The position numbers and the translations under genes were made by a program. A DNA stretch of 56,927 bases, taken from NCBI GenBank assembly GCA_031552535.1, contig JAVBMJ010000034.1, positions 1 through 56,927 on the forward strand, written 5' to 3'. The stretch's first letter is position 1, and every line of letters starts with the position of its first letter. The stretch is from JAVBMJ01 sp031552535. GTDB lineage: Bacteria > Bacteroidota > Bacteroidia > Bacteroidales > Rikenellaceae. A model generated the notes under the pieces. That model saw only the letters and a program-made list of their open reading frames with translations, was not told the origin of the DNA and ran no database searches. Below are positions 32,426 through 42,663 of the stretch, piece after piece.

Positions 32426-35131
32426 CTACTTTGTTACAAACCTAAACTGTATATTGTCGGCATCCGGCAGTATGGCTTTTTCCAATACCGGATGATCTAC
32501 TATCTTGTCCCAATGCGCGCTCAGATCGAGCGCTTTACCCGTTGTGACAGTAAAGGGGGCTATTACGGTTGAAGTGCCCTCTGCGGCTGATTCTCCGGCC
32601 GGTTGGGAGATTATCCGTTCTATGACCACAGGCTCGCCCGGGAAGGTGCGCGTAACTTCCAGGTTCAGTTTGCGCGTTGTCGGATCGGCCGTAAGCGTTG
32701 CCCAGAACGTAGGATAGAACAGGGGCAGCACCACCTTGGAGTTGTTCGCGACGATGGGTGCCAGGCGGAGTTCTTTTTGCGGTACATTGAGGCCCGCCCC
32801 AGCCAGCACATCGGTCGAGAACCACGTTACGGGGGCTGTCATATAGGTGATGTCGGCCGGATTCCACAGATTCTGGGTCCAGGTCCATCCGTGGCGCAGA
32901 TGCACGAGTTGGATGTGCTTGAGGATATCCATCGCATCGTCGTAGAAACCAGCCTGCATAGCCGTCAGACCCGTATAGCTTTCCAGGTAGAAGGGCCAGC
33001 ACTGCGATCCTTTGTTGTCTATGCCCCGACCCAGATTGATGTCCCATACCTTATTGGCATAGTAATCGGATGTTTTTGAGAGCGAAATTTTGAATTGCGA
33101 TACCAGCGAGGCTTTTACCATATCCATCGGGTACACGTCGCCCCATCCGCAATAACGGCTCAGGAACTGGCCCGCGAGCTGGCCGGTAAAGAGCACGCAG
33201 TCGAGCCTTTTCGACCCGTCGGGTTCGCAGCCGTAGGCGAAAAAGCGGCCGTTCCACAACTTGGCGATGATCTCTTTCTGCGACACCGCGAACTGCTGCT
33301 GAGAATACTCTACTATTTCCCTGTCGCCAACTGCTTTGCCGATCTCTTCATAGGCTTTAAGCGTGGCAAGCCATACTCCGGCATAGTAAGAGTACAGGGG
33401 CGGGTGGGTAAAATCGTCGTACGTGGTTTTGCCTACCGGCACCTGGCTTCCTTCGGGCATGCATTGCCTGAGATAGGCCATAGCCCTTTTTACGCCGTCC
33501 AGATGTGTCCTCAGATATTGCCCGTCGCCCGTCTGCTGGTAGTCCTTTACCAGTTGGATGATCCATCCGGACGAATTGTCGAGCATATGTCCTTTTTCGG
33601 TCGGCACTTTCCCGCCGACGGTGCCCATACCCACGTAGTAGTGGCCGATGAAGTGCAGAATATAGCCGTCAGGGTCCATTGCGTCGGCGAAAATATCCAT
33701 CTCCGAGCGGTCGAGCTGCGTAAAGAATTTCTGGTAGAAGGGGTGTGCGCTGAGCCTTTGGTCCATCGTTCCGCCCAGTCCGCCCATCGCACCCTCGTTG
33801 ACCATTACGTCGCCTTTGCGGTTCAGCGCCATATTGGTATAGATCACATAGCCGCTGTTTATGAGCTTGAATTTATACCAGTCGGGCAACGTGCTGGCCA
33901 TGATGGGGGCGTGCCACGAGGTGCTCTCCTTTTTGATCCTTTCGCCGTTGCGTGCGGCATAATCCACCAACTCGTCGATATTGTTGAAATAATTGTGGAA
34001 ATATTTGTCGTAGTCCGCGCCATGTTTCCAGTAGCGGTCTCCAGAAACGGTTTGCGGGTCGATCTCGATCCGGGGGCAAAACCATACGAGGGCAAAACGG
34101 AGCGTCTTGGTCTTGCCTGCCTTGAGCGTGGTTTTGATAGCCAGGGCTGAAGCACGGGCCGGTGATCCGGCCGCAGACAACTCTTCAGGTTGCTTCAAAG
34201 AGCCGAAACTGCCACTTTCGGCAAAATCAGCCCAACCCCGGCCGCCATCCGCCACATCGAAGCACGGCAGGATCGAGACCTGTTCGCCTGCCCCGCGCCT
34301 GGCTATGACGGCCACATGATCGTTGTAGTTCTGCAAGGTGTACCTGTTGGGAGTGAGTGGCCCGGGCGCATATTGCACGAATCCCTGCCATTCGCCGCTA
34401 CGGCATGGCCCGACCAGCGTGTGTGCTTTCGGAGCAAGGGGCCATTGTTCGCCGTTGACCAGCCCGGCGCGTCCCTGGGCGAGCACCTGTCCGTCCATGC
34501 CCTCGGTCGATAGAGGATCGTTGAACAAGCCGATAAAATCCTCCCAAGAAAGGGCCACTGACACCTCTGCGTCTTTGGGCGAAGTCAGGTCGACTTCGAA
34601 CCAAACGACCGGCAACGACGATTCCTTGACATTATGCGGCACAAGGCCCGACCAAGCCCGGATAACCGGTTCTACAGGCAGGCCGCTGCCCTCGAATTTC
34701 AGTTCGGCCGTAGGGAGGAGTCCACGGTAGTTTGTATGGGCGACGCCCTGCATGCCGTACTGTGTGCCCTGTTCTCGCACCAGCCGCACGGCCCTGGTCT
34801 CTCCTCCTTGTTTAGTCCAAATAGAAAAGAAGCACGCTTGGGAACGCTTGATCGGCATATGGATATTATTAATGCCTATGCGGGTGAAGCGCCCCGAAGG
34901 AGAGAGGTTCACATTTCCAGCTCCGACACCCCCCAGCGGCACTCCGCTTACGTCGGGATGGTCCTTCAGACTGAGGTAATCGTAATCTGTGCGGCCTCCC
35001 AGCGTTCCCAAAGAAGGAATAAATTTGGTATTGGCCTGTTCCAGGCCGTAGTCGTTCTGCGTTTCTTTCTGTTGGGCCGTAGCCCCGGCGGCAACAAGCA
35101 GGAATACCGCGGCTATGATCGAATATTTCAT
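32426..35131 (-). CDS. GH116-like glycoside hydrolase (GBA2/DUF608 type)
   Basis: Read from MKYSIIAAVFLLVAAGATAQ (901 residues); 28 upstream codons lack signal-peptide character. GVPLGGVGAGNVNLSPSGRF opens the N-terminal domain as in bile-acid beta-glucosidase (GBA2)-like enzymes, and the C-terminal (alpha/alpha)6 domain includes VWLATLKAYEEIG and GQLAGQFLSRYCGWG. The Glu in NEGAMGG (about 445) and the Asp in TTYDDF (about 571) are candidates for nucleophile and acid/base; their 126-residue spacing is like that of archaeal GH116. Family members cleave beta-glucosides, beta-xylosides or beta-GlcNAc, so the target here is open. The enzyme is secreted. Confidence 0.8.
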   Translation of the reverse strand: MKYSIIAAVFLLVAAGATAQQKETQNDYGLEQANTKFIPSLGTLGGRTDYDYLSLKDHPDVSGVPLGGVGAGNVNLSPSGRFTRIGINNIHMPIKRSQACFFSIWTKQGGETRAVRLVREQGTQYGMQGVAHTNYRGLLPTAELKFEGSGLPVEPVIRAWSGLVPHNVKESSLPVVWFEVDLTSPKDAEVSVALSWEDFIGLFNDPLSTEGMDGQVLAQGRAGLVNGEQWPLAPKAHTLVGPCRSGEWQGFVQYAPGPLTPNRYTLQNYNDHVAVIARRGAGEQVSILPCFDVADGGRGWADFAESGSFGSLKQPEELSAAGSPARASALAIKTTLKAGKTKTLRFALVWFCPRIEIDPQTVSGDRYWKHGADYDKYFHNYFNNIDELVDYAARNGERIKKESTSWHAPIMASTLPDWYKFKLINSGYVIYTNMALNRKGDVMVNEGAMGGLGGTMDQRLSAHPFYQKFFTQLDRSEMDIFADAMDPDGYILHFIGHYYVGMGTVGGKVPTEKGHMLDNSSGWIIQLVKDYQQTGDGQYLRTHLDGVKRAMAYLRQCMPEGSQVPVGKTTYDDFTHPPLYSYYAGVWLATLKAYEEIGKAVGDREIVEYSQQQFAVSQKEIIAKLWNGRFFAYGCEPDGSKRLDCVLFTGQLAGQFLSRYCGWGDVYPMDMVKASLVSQFKISLSKTSDYYANKVWDINLGRGIDNKGSQCWPFYLESYTGLTAMQAGFYDDAMDILKHIQLVHLRHGWTWTQNLWNPADITYMTAPVTWFSTDVLAGAGLNVPQKELRLAPIVANNSKVVLPLFYPTFWATLTADPTTRKLNLEVTRTFPGEPVVIERIISQPAGESAAEGTSTVIAPFTVTTGKALDLSAHWDKIVDHPVLEKAILPDADNIQFRFVTK

Positions 35132-35183
35132 CGGTTGGGTTTTAGAGTTTTTGGCTATTCTGTACGGGAGATCCCGGGCCAGT

Positions 35184-37268
35184 TCAACGCAACGTCTTAC
35201 CATAGATCTCCACATCGGAGATGCGGGCCAGTCCGTCGCTTCCCGGATCAGTGATCTCGATCTTCAGGTAGCGCGCCCGCACGGGGTCGATCTGGGCGTC
35301 GGTAACGGCGGCGGTGTTTCCGCGCTGGCTGTCCACCTTTTCCCATGTTGCTCCGTCTATGCTTGCAAGAATGTCGAAGCGGCAGGTATTCAGCGAGGGA
35401 TTCAGCCCCGAAGTGGCTGCGTGGCGCACCACATAGCGGCTTACGCTATAATCCCTGCCCAAGTCGAACTCGATCCATGCGTTCCCTTTCTCCGCCGAAA
35501 CCCATTGGTTGCGGGTCGAGCAGCTTCCGTCGGCCGCACATTGGGCCGGGGTCGTCGAACGGCTCGAAGTTATCTTTATCGCGCCGGACATCGTCAGGTT
35601 GAAGTCCAACCCCTCGGCTTCGTTGTAAAGCGTGAAAAAATGGTCTCCGCGGCAGATGACGATATTCCCCTGCGAGAGCGAGTCCAGGCGTTCTTTCAGG
35701 CGCAGGATGCTTTCGGGGCCCATTTTCCACGATTCGCCCTGGGCGGCCAGGAACAGCGGGCGCGAGCCGTCGAATGAAGCGATGATATCTTTCCACTGGT
35801 CGTAGATACGGTCGGTATTTGGGGCGTAGCATGGGAAATTGGGGACGAATGCCAACCGGTCCTGTTTCGTCCTGGTCGTCAACCTATCGCCGAAGCCCCA
35901 GTCCTCCCGGGTAACGCCGTAGAGGTAACGGCAGTTAGAAGCGTAAGATTCCATCTGCGCATCGTTGATGTCATCCCACACGGTGATCACGCGCAGCCCG
36001 CTACGTTCCAGGTAGCGCTCTGTGAGTATGGTGTAGGGGTCGATATCCTCCCGGCCTGTGGTGTTCCATACCCGGTTGTGGGCGTCGTGGATGAGCGCGT
36101 AGCCCAGTCCCGACGGACCGCTCGCCAGGAAATCGTTGGGCGTGGAGGTGTTGTAATAGAAGTTCAGCAAGCCGGGGCCCAGGTCGGCCAGGGCCGGGCT
36201 CACGGTCCAGTTAATGGGAATGGTGCCCCTGGCGGGGTTATCCCACAGGCCAGACATGGCATGCTGGCAGTATTGCACGTTGTCGCCATCGCTCAGGAAT
36301 ACGGCAAGGTATATCTTATTCTCCAGGGCAGGTTTGCGCGGCGTGACCGGAAGGTCGATCTGATGGGACATCCCGCCGTAGACGGTCGCGTTCTCGTAGA
36401 AGTCGGCCGGCACGGTCGATATACCGTATTCCGTCCCGATGCCGATCCCCGAGCGTTCGTCGGCCCACCAGCCTAGCAATATGCTCTCCCCGGCCTTCAT
36501 GTCGCGCAGGAATTTGCGCATTACCGTATTTTCGTTGTGGTTGCGCACATCGAGCCATACCACGGCCGCCCCGGCCGCAGTCCCGATGTCGCGTATATAA
36601 CCGTCCTTGGGCTTGAGGCTGAGCAGCAGGCGGCGGGTGCAGTTTTTCCAGTAGTGGTCATAAAGGTGCTGGTATATCTCCGTGGGCGAGGTGTAGCCGA
36701 GCCCTGTCAGATCCTCGACTACGGGCAGTTGCACGCAGGCGTTCTTCAGCGCCTCGTGTTCGGCTGCGGTCACAGGCAGGGCGTTGGCCAGACCCGCTGC
36801 GGTAGAGGCCAGGTTTTTGTAATGTTCGCTTTTCTCTGTCGAGTATAATATAAGGCCCGCCAACTCGTCCTTATACTTGCGTACCAGCTCCCACTTGCGC
36901 TCTGCCGGCATGCTGACGGTTTTCAGCCCCAGGTTTTCGGGCCATTTGTTAGCCCCTTCTCGCTCGACGTCGAGCAGCAGCACGCGGGGTGTGTTGCGGT
37001 TGATCAAGCCCTGGAACACGGCGAAAGTGATTTTTTCCGTGTCGGTCATATCCCCCAGTTTGACGGATATAGCGTCGAGCGGCTCGGCAGGCCTAGCGAA
37101 ATGGGGAAAGGCCTGTCCCTCGGGCCAGTAAATGCCTTTCTCTGGGGTTTTGATCGATTCCATGGCGATGTAATGGTTCGTGGCGCCAGGCCCGTGCCCG
37201 CAGCACCCTCCCCAGATAAGAGTCCCCAGGCATAACAACGAAATGCTTACTTTGTAATAATTGTTCAT
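35184..37268 (-). CDS. GxGYxYP-domain putative glycoside hydrolase with C-terminal F5/8-type domain, lipoprotein
   Basis: The 694-residue lipoprotein (Cys22 in WGGCCG) has the GxGYxYP N- and C-terminal regions, which are annotated as putative glycosidases of unknown activity. The naming motif reads GPSGLGYALIHD, so it keeps GxGY but lacks YP. The last 150 or so residues form a discoidin/CBM32-like sandwich (NAWIEFDLGRDYSVSRYVVR, ARYLKIEITD), suggesting binding to a sugar. It lies 52 bp upstream of GH116 and 19 bp after GH92 (3). The absence of the full motif makes the catalytic role uncertain. Confidence 0.78.
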   Translation of the reverse strand: MNNYYKVSISLLCLGTLIWGGCCGHGPGATNHYIAMESIKTPEKGIYWPEGQAFPHFARPAEPLDAISVKLGDMTDTEKITFAVFQGLINRNTPRVLLLDVEREGANKWPENLGLKTVSMPAERKWELVRKYKDELAGLILYSTEKSEHYKNLASTAAGLANALPVTAAEHEALKNACVQLPVVEDLTGLGYTSPTEIYQHLYDHYWKNCTRRLLLSLKPKDGYIRDIGTAAGAAVVWLDVRNHNENTVMRKFLRDMKAGESILLGWWADERSGIGIGTEYGISTVPADFYENATVYGGMSHQIDLPVTPRKPALENKIYLAVFLSDGDNVQYCQHAMSGLWDNPARGTIPINWTVSPALADLGPGLLNFYYNTSTPNDFLASGPSGLGYALIHDAHNRVWNTTGREDIDPYTILTERYLERSGLRVITVWDDINDAQMESYASNCRYLYGVTREDWGFGDRLTTRTKQDRLAFVPNFPCYAPNTDRIYDQWKDIIASFDGSRPLFLAAQGESWKMGPESILRLKERLDSLSQGNIVICRGDHFFTLYNEAEGLDFNLTMSGAIKITSSRSTTPAQCAADGSCSTRNQWVSAEKGNAWIEFDLGRDYSVSRYVVRHAATSGLNPSLNTCRFDILASIDGATWEKVDSQRGNTAAVTDAQIDPVRARYLKIEITDPGSDGLARISDVEIYGKTLR

Positions 37269-37287
37269 GTGATCCTAACGGTTTGAT

Positions 37288-39675
37288 TTATTCTGAATAA
37301 TAAGGCGGGCGGCTGGTCGCCCAGGCCGTATTGGGTTGCGTCCCCATCACCAGCTCGAGCCGGCCGCCTTCCCTGAATAATTGTTCGCGCGTCAGCCAGC
37401 AATCCTCCAGCGGACGGCCATTATAAGAGGCCGACTGCACATAGCAGGCTTCGGGCGAGTTGTTCGCAGTAGCGATGACCAGTTTGCCGGCCTTTGCGTT
37501 CACGGGGCTTAGCTTTATCTCGATCTTATCGAAAACCGGACTTCCTATCTGGAATGTGGACTCGGCGCTCGCCCCGCCCTGCACGTCGAACAGGCCCATG
37601 GCCGCCATCACATACCACGCCCCGAGTTGGCCCTGGTCTTCGTCCTGCCCCCAGCCGTAGCCGTGCTCGCCGGTGATCCCGTAAAACTCGTCACAGATCA
37701 GTCTGGTCCAGCGTTGCGTCAGCCAAGGCTTGCCCGAAAAGTTGAACAGCCATGAGATGTGGAGGCTCGGCTGGTTGCCGTGGTTATAGGGGCTCGAAAG
37801 ACCTGCGAAAGCGTCGATAACCTTCCCGCCGCCGAAAACGCTCTGGCGGGCGACCGTAAAGATCGAATCAAGCGTGTTGTTGAATTGTTCGCGGCCTATT
37901 TTCTCTATCAGGCCCTGCGGATCGTGCGGAACGAAGAACGTGTATTGGGCGGCGTTGCCTTCCTGGAATCCCCGCCAGGATTGCAACGGGTCGAAATTAT
38001 CTATGAACGAACCGTCTTTCATACGGGGACGGATCAGACCGGTTTGCGTGTCGTACAGTTTTTCCCATCCGCGCGAAAGCTGCATAAGGAGTTCGTAGTC
38101 ATCCGTGCGGCCCAGTTGTTTGGCCCATTGGGCTGTGGCGTAGGCGCTGAAACAATATTCGAGCGTGTGCGAAGCCGAGAATGCCGACCCGGTGGTGTCC
38201 GTGCCGTTGTAGGGCAGGTCGACATAAGGAACATAGCCTCCCCTGAGAAAGTGGCGCACATCGGTTTTGCCTGCACCCTCGGGCCGGCCTTCCCATCCCA
38301 GTTCGTTCTTGAGGGTCGCCGCATAGGCTTCTTCCATATCGAAGTCCCTTATTCCGCTGTTGTAGGCTCCTGCCAGCACGATGCTCAGCATGTTCGTACC
38401 TACTCCCGAAACATATTTGCTGCATGCGATTCCGTCGCCCATCCAGCCTGCATCTTTGTATATCTGCACCTGGCTCTGCACCATGTCGTTATAGTATTCG
38501 GGGTAGGCCAGCGCCCATAGCTGTGTGAGATTCCAGTAGGCGCCCCACATGGCGTCGCTATTGTAATGGTGAAATTTAGGGGTTTTGTCCAAATTTAATG
38601 GTATCCTGCCTACCGAGCCGTCGTTTTTGGGATACATCCCGTTAACGTCGCTGGCCAGCCCCCGGCCCAGCAGCGCATGGAACAGGCCGGTGTAGAACTT
38701 GGTCTTATCTTCCTCCCTTCCCCCGCTTACCGTTATGCGGCCCAGGTATTCTTTCCAGCGGTCGGTGCAAATATTCCGGGCACGGTCGAAACCAATTCCC
38801 GGCGCTTCGGCCTCCAGGTTGAGGCGGGCGTTCTCGACGGAGGTGTAGGAAAGGCCTAACTTCACCTCGACCTGCTCGTTCTCTTCTGTGGCATAAGTCA
38901 ATGCCAGGCAGGATCCCACCCCGCCGATGCTGTCCCCGTCGAGGGGTGCGTCACCACGCAGAAAAACCTTGCATCCCCTGGCCGGTTTGTTGAGTTGTGC
39001 GTGAAAATACATTTCGACCTGCGCGCCTTTCTGGTATTTCTGCACGTATAGCGGTTCGGTGACAATATATCCCTCCACCGATGTGGGCGAGGTCATCCTT
39101 ACGCGGGCGTCCACCACAGGGCCGCTTTCGCCCAGCCGGTTGCCGATGTCGAATATAATGGCCGCGCTGTCCGACCGGGGAAAAGTATAGCGTTGGAATC
39201 CGACCCGTTCCAGGGCGGTAAGCTCGGCTTTGATGCCGTAGTCTTTCAGCCGCACGGCGTAATATCCCGCCGAGGCCTGTTCGTCGGCTTTGTTGAAGGC
39301 CGAGCGGTAGCCACCGGGTTCGTCGAGTTTGCCGGGCGAGGTTTTAATGGTGCCGGTTACGGGCATGAGCATTACCCCGCCGATCTGGAATTCGTGGAAA
39401 CAGGGAAATCCTTCGATCGACGTATGCCCGTCCTCATACCCCACGGCCTGCCATCCGCTCCGGTTGCTGTAGTGCCCGTTGGTCGAGGGGCCCAGCTTGG
39501 CCATCCCGAAAGGCATCGCGGCCGGAGTGTAAAAAAACCAGCGGCTGTGGGTCGACCCGATATTTGGATTCACATAATCTATGGGCTCGGGGCTATGTGT
39601 GCCGTTACAGCCGGGAAAAAACAGCAGTAGTGCCGCCGCGGTTAGGGCCAGTGTCGTTCTGATTATGGTTTGCAT
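37288..39675 (-). CDS. GH92 alpha-mannosidase (3), divergent lipoprotein
   Basis: Read from MQTIIRTTLALTAAALLLFF (795 residues), with the lipobox FPGC; the longer 39723 start adds 16 non-signal residues. GH92 signatures are HGNQPSLHISWLFNFSG and GWGQDEDQGQLGAWYVMAAM, the latter differing from the GDED form of the other two GH92 proteins. This suggests a different linkage or sugar. It is 19 bp upstream of the GxGYxYP gene and follows the regulator gene after 135 bp. Confidence 0.9.
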   Translation of the reverse strand: MQTIIRTTLALTAAALLLFFPGCNGTHSPEPIDYVNPNIGSTHSRWFFYTPAAMPFGMAKLGPSTNGHYSNRSGWQAVGYEDGHTSIEGFPCFHEFQIGGVMLMPVTGTIKTSPGKLDEPGGYRSAFNKADEQASAGYYAVRLKDYGIKAELTALERVGFQRYTFPRSDSAAIIFDIGNRLGESGPVVDARVRMTSPTSVEGYIVTEPLYVQKYQKGAQVEMYFHAQLNKPARGCKVFLRGDAPLDGDSIGGVGSCLALTYATEENEQVEVKLGLSYTSVENARLNLEAEAPGIGFDRARNICTDRWKEYLGRITVSGGREEDKTKFYTGLFHALLGRGLASDVNGMYPKNDGSVGRIPLNLDKTPKFHHYNSDAMWGAYWNLTQLWALAYPEYYNDMVQSQVQIYKDAGWMGDGIACSKYVSGVGTNMLSIVLAGAYNSGIRDFDMEEAYAATLKNELGWEGRPEGAGKTDVRHFLRGGYVPYVDLPYNGTDTTGSAFSASHTLEYCFSAYATAQWAKQLGRTDDYELLMQLSRGWEKLYDTQTGLIRPRMKDGSFIDNFDPLQSWRGFQEGNAAQYTFFVPHDPQGLIEKIGREQFNNTLDSIFTVARQSVFGGGKVIDAFAGLSSPYNHGNQPSLHISWLFNFSGKPWLTQRWTRLICDEFYGITGEHGYGWGQDEDQGQLGAWYVMAAMGLFDVQGGASAESTFQIGSPVFDKIEIKLSPVNAKAGKLVIATANNSPEACYVQSASYNGRPLEDCWLTREQLFREGGRLELVMGTQPNTAWATSRPPYYSE

Positions 39676-39810
39676 GCCATTGTGGTGTTTGGGTTTTCTT
39701 TCTACAAAACAAGGCTTCGGCACTTAATAATTACTTAATAAGTAATTAAAAATGCGCACCACCCCCGGAAAATCCGCGAAAATTAAAAATATAGGCGTCA
39801 CGGTGTCGTA

Positions 39811-42378
39811 TTACGGTTTGACCAGGTCTTTGAACTCTAAGGAAGGAGGCACACCGAGCAGTTTTTCGTATTCATCCCTGAAGTTGTCGAAACATTGTTT
39901 GGCCAAGCCTTTCTGCCCCATATGGAACAAGGCATGGCATTTCAGCCGTATGCCATCTTCCTCGATGCTGTCGTGCAACATGATAACGTTCGATAACTTC
40001 AGAAGCAGTTTGTAGTCGCTGCGCACGGATTCCTGTTTAGAGACCTCCAGCATCGTGTCTATGATGAGCGATGAGAACTCGGATTTATAGGCGTCGATCC
40101 ATTCGGTCTGCGTGTTGATCAGCAACTTGCCGTGCAAGGCGAGCTGGATGAACTGATTGAGCCTTCCGGTGTCTGAAACGACGCCCTCTTTCTTCATCTG
40201 CTTGGCGATGGCCAGAATGGAGGTATAATCGCAAAAGACCTCTTCGCCGATCTCCAGTTGCCAGTAACTGTTTCCGATAGAAACGGTCACGTCACCGATC
40301 TTTGCCAGTAACAACCTCAGCTTCCGCATGTTTACGTTGCGGTTGTTGCGGGCACTCTCCTCGTCCTTGTCGAACCAAAGCTGGTCGCGCATGTATCCAG
40401 AGGATATGCCTTTTCCGGTTTTGAACGTCTCCAGCAAGATCAGAAGGAACATGTGTTTGACGGTTTGCGTGAAATGGCCTGTGATGTCCTCTCCATTCCT
40501 GTCGATGACCTGGAATCCGCCCAACAGGTAAATGGAGGACGGCCGTTTTTCGTGGTTATACCTCACGGAGGGGGGGGCTGCCTCGAAAGTTATCTCAGCG
40601 TTTTCCGTGGAAGTGCCGGCCTTCCGGCGCGCCCTGCGCCTTCTGTATAATATGGCCGCGGCGCAAAGCAACGCCAGTCCAACGCCCGTAGTTGCTATAC
40701 GACACCATACGGGAAACGGTTTGCGGCCATCCTGGTAAGTATCTTCAAAGGCAAGTGGAGGGTAGTTGATCGCATAGATGTTCACCAGGGTATTCATATC
40801 CTGGTTCAAGCTCGAGGTCATGGCCAGCAGTTGCCCGGTCTGGGTGCAATGATAAAGGGCGCAATACGATTCGACATCGTTGAAAAAGTAGGGGATCGAA
40901 TCTCCGAGCACCATGCTGCCGCCCTCCTTACCCATATAGTATTCGCGCAGCAGGATCGAAGTGGCCGATTTGCGGTTGCTGTAGGTGAGCGTGTATATCT
41001 TGTTTTTATCATGGTCATAGACCATCGAGTTTGAACAGATATACGAGTCTCCCTCGACCGAGTAATCGCCGAGCCGTGCAGTCTGTCCCGTGGCCAGGTC
41101 GATGCTGTAAAGGTCGAACCAGCTGCAGGGGGCCTCCTGTTGTCCACCGCTGCGGCTTCCGTAACCCCCGAAGACGAGCAACCGGTTGCGTGGCTGGGCG
41201 TAGGTCATGCTGCTCAGGTAACGCGGGGCTATAAAGTCGGAAAGATCCGTTACACTCCAGGCCTTAGACCCGGTGTGAAGTCGCTGTAATTGCGCCTTGT
41301 AGGTGTGGAATCCGTAACCGCCGAAGGTCACCAACTCGTCGGTTCGGGCGATGAAGCACTGGTTGTGATGCCAGTATTTGGTCAGAGGGGTTTCGTTATA
41401 GTCTTCGTTGTCCCATTGTCCGGAGGCGATGTCGTAACGCGCCGGTACCGCGCTTTCGAAGTAGTAGGATACCAGTTGATCGCGCAACGGGTCGTAGACC
41501 ATCGAGTTGGCTTTGTTCTCATAGCATGTGCCCCGCACCGCCGTCTTCACGTCGAGCGAGTCTTCCTGGGCGTAGTAAGTGTAAATTTTGTTCCCACGTG
41601 CAATGAACAGGCGTCCGCCCTGCTGATCGTAGGCGCTCTGTATGAACTGCCCCTTGACCGTAAAGGTTTGCATAAGCCGCCAGTGGGCGTGGTTGTCGAT
41701 CTCCCATACGGGATTCGCTGCAGTGGCCTCTGCCTCGTGCAATAAGTCATACACCTTGCTGCCCTTATGGTGGGCGAGAGCCCAATGTCTCTTTGGATTG
41801 CCTTGTTCGAAAATACGGATATCCCGGACGGTCATGGGCGACACGTCACTGGTAAAGTATTGCTCATGGTCATTGCCTCCGAAATAAATGTCGTAAACGG
41901 GGCTGAATCTCTGTTCGCAGACGCCCCTTTTGGTACAGTCCCCGATCTGCAGGGTGATGGCCCGTGACGCGGGATCTATCGAAACACGTATACGCGTCCA
42001 TTCTCCCGGGCCGAAGCCCGTGATCTCACTTTTGCCGAGACTCAGAACCTGTTTGCCGTCGCATATAAGCAAAAAGGCCTCTTCATACCGGATATTGCTC
42101 ACCAAGTCGATCAGATGGTTGTTATTCCCGTTGGCAGCCCTGAACACATAGCCGAAACATTCGGGTTCCATTCTGAACATGGCGTCGAATTCCAGCGCAA
42201 ACGTCCCGTCGATATCGATGCCGCCCGAGGGGGTGAGGTGCAGGTTCGTCCGGAATTCCTTATCCACCGTGTGGGCTTTGAAATAAAGTCCGTACGATAA
42301 TTCTCCGGCCGACCGGCCCGTGGCGGCAGATAAAGTCAGGATGAGGGTCAGTGCTATTATTCGCAATGGTGCAGGCAT
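39811..42378 (-). CDS. One-component membrane regulator: lectin-like and Kelch sensor, one TM helix, winged-helix/TPR activator
   Basis: Read from MPAPLRIIALTLILTL (855 residues) because the signal peptide begins there. A concanavalin/laminin-G-like domain follows (about 25-200), then a beta-propeller with Kelch-like words LVTFGGYGFHTYKAQLQRLH, LLVFGGYGSR and MVYDHDKNKIYTLTY (about 240-550). A single helix at about 557-579 is followed by the basic stop RRRRARRK. The cytoplasmic part has SIYLLGGFQVIDRNGEDIT, a winged helix with RNVNMRKLRLLLAKIG (about 615-710) and a TPR-like tail (about 715-855), as in SARP/BTAD activators. It should sense a periplasmic sugar and switch transcription of this locus (inference). 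Confidence 0.8.
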   Translation of the reverse strand: MPAPLRIIALTLILTLSAATGRSAGELSYGLYFKAHTVDKEFRTNLHLTPSGGIDIDGTFALEFDAMFRMEPECFGYVFRAANGNNNHLIDLVSNIRYEEAFLLICDGKQVLSLGKSEITGFGPGEWTRIRVSIDPASRAITLQIGDCTKRGVCEQRFSPVYDIYFGGNDHEQYFTSDVSPMTVRDIRIFEQGNPKRHWALAHHKGSKVYDLLHEAEATAANPVWEIDNHAHWRLMQTFTVKGQFIQSAYDQQGGRLFIARGNKIYTYYAQEDSLDVKTAVRGTCYENKANSMVYDPLRDQLVSYYFESAVPARYDIASGQWDNEDYNETPLTKYWHHNQCFIARTDELVTFGGYGFHTYKAQLQRLHTGSKAWSVTDLSDFIAPRYLSSMTYAQPRNRLLVFGGYGSRSGGQQEAPCSWFDLYSIDLATGQTARLGDYSVEGDSYICSNSMVYDHDKNKIYTLTYSNRKSATSILLREYYMGKEGGSMVLGDSIPYFFNDVESYCALYHCTQTGQLLAMTSSLNQDMNTLVNIYAINYPPLAFEDTYQDGRKPFPVWCRIATTGVGLALLCAAAILYRRRRARRKAGTSTENAEITFEAAPPSVRYNHEKRPSSIYLLGGFQVIDRNGEDITGHFTQTVKHMFLLILLETFKTGKGISSGYMRDQLWFDKDEESARNNRNVNMRKLRLLLAKIGDVTVSIGNSYWQLEIGEEVFCDYTSILAIAKQMKKEGVVSDTGRLNQFIQLALHGKLLINTQTEWIDAYKSEFSSLIIDTMLEVSKQESVRSDYKLLLKLSNVIMLHDSIEEDGIRLKCHALFHMGQKGLAKQCFDNFRDEYEKLLGVPPSLEFKDLVKP

Positions 42379-42396
42379 ACGGCATTTTTTTAAATG

Positions 42397-42404
42397 CAAA
42401 TTTA
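42397..42404 (-). promoter_or_regulatory. Candidate promoter -7 element for the regulator gene
   Basis: TAAATTTG on the minus strand lies 18 bp before the chosen ATG at 42378, inside the longer alternative reading frame. If real it rules out the upstream start and gives a very short leader. The -33 box is weak. Confidence 0.3.
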
Positions 42405-42663
42405 TGCCAATAAAACGACTAAAGAGTCCTTTTCGGTACATATCTGCATATATATATATGCCGAGCTATTCCCCGTGTGGGTATCATTTTCTTGTTCAGA
42501 CATACAGGGCCGCTCCGAAAAACAGGGTTTAATCGTAATCCACGTCGGCTGACGACATCATCGGGTACATCCACAATTCCCTGCAACTTTCGAAGCGGGG
42601 AATAGTGCGGCCGGCCGGTATTTGCCTGGGATTGCAGGCGATTCCGCCGACAACCCCAGGGCA

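Noticed and set aside
32426..35131. Loss of the catalytic Asp of GH116 at FTGQLAGQF (about residue 648)
   Set aside because: The Asp in TTYDDF near 571, 126 residues after the candidate nucleophile Glu, is better placed as acid/base, so the enzyme does not look inactive.
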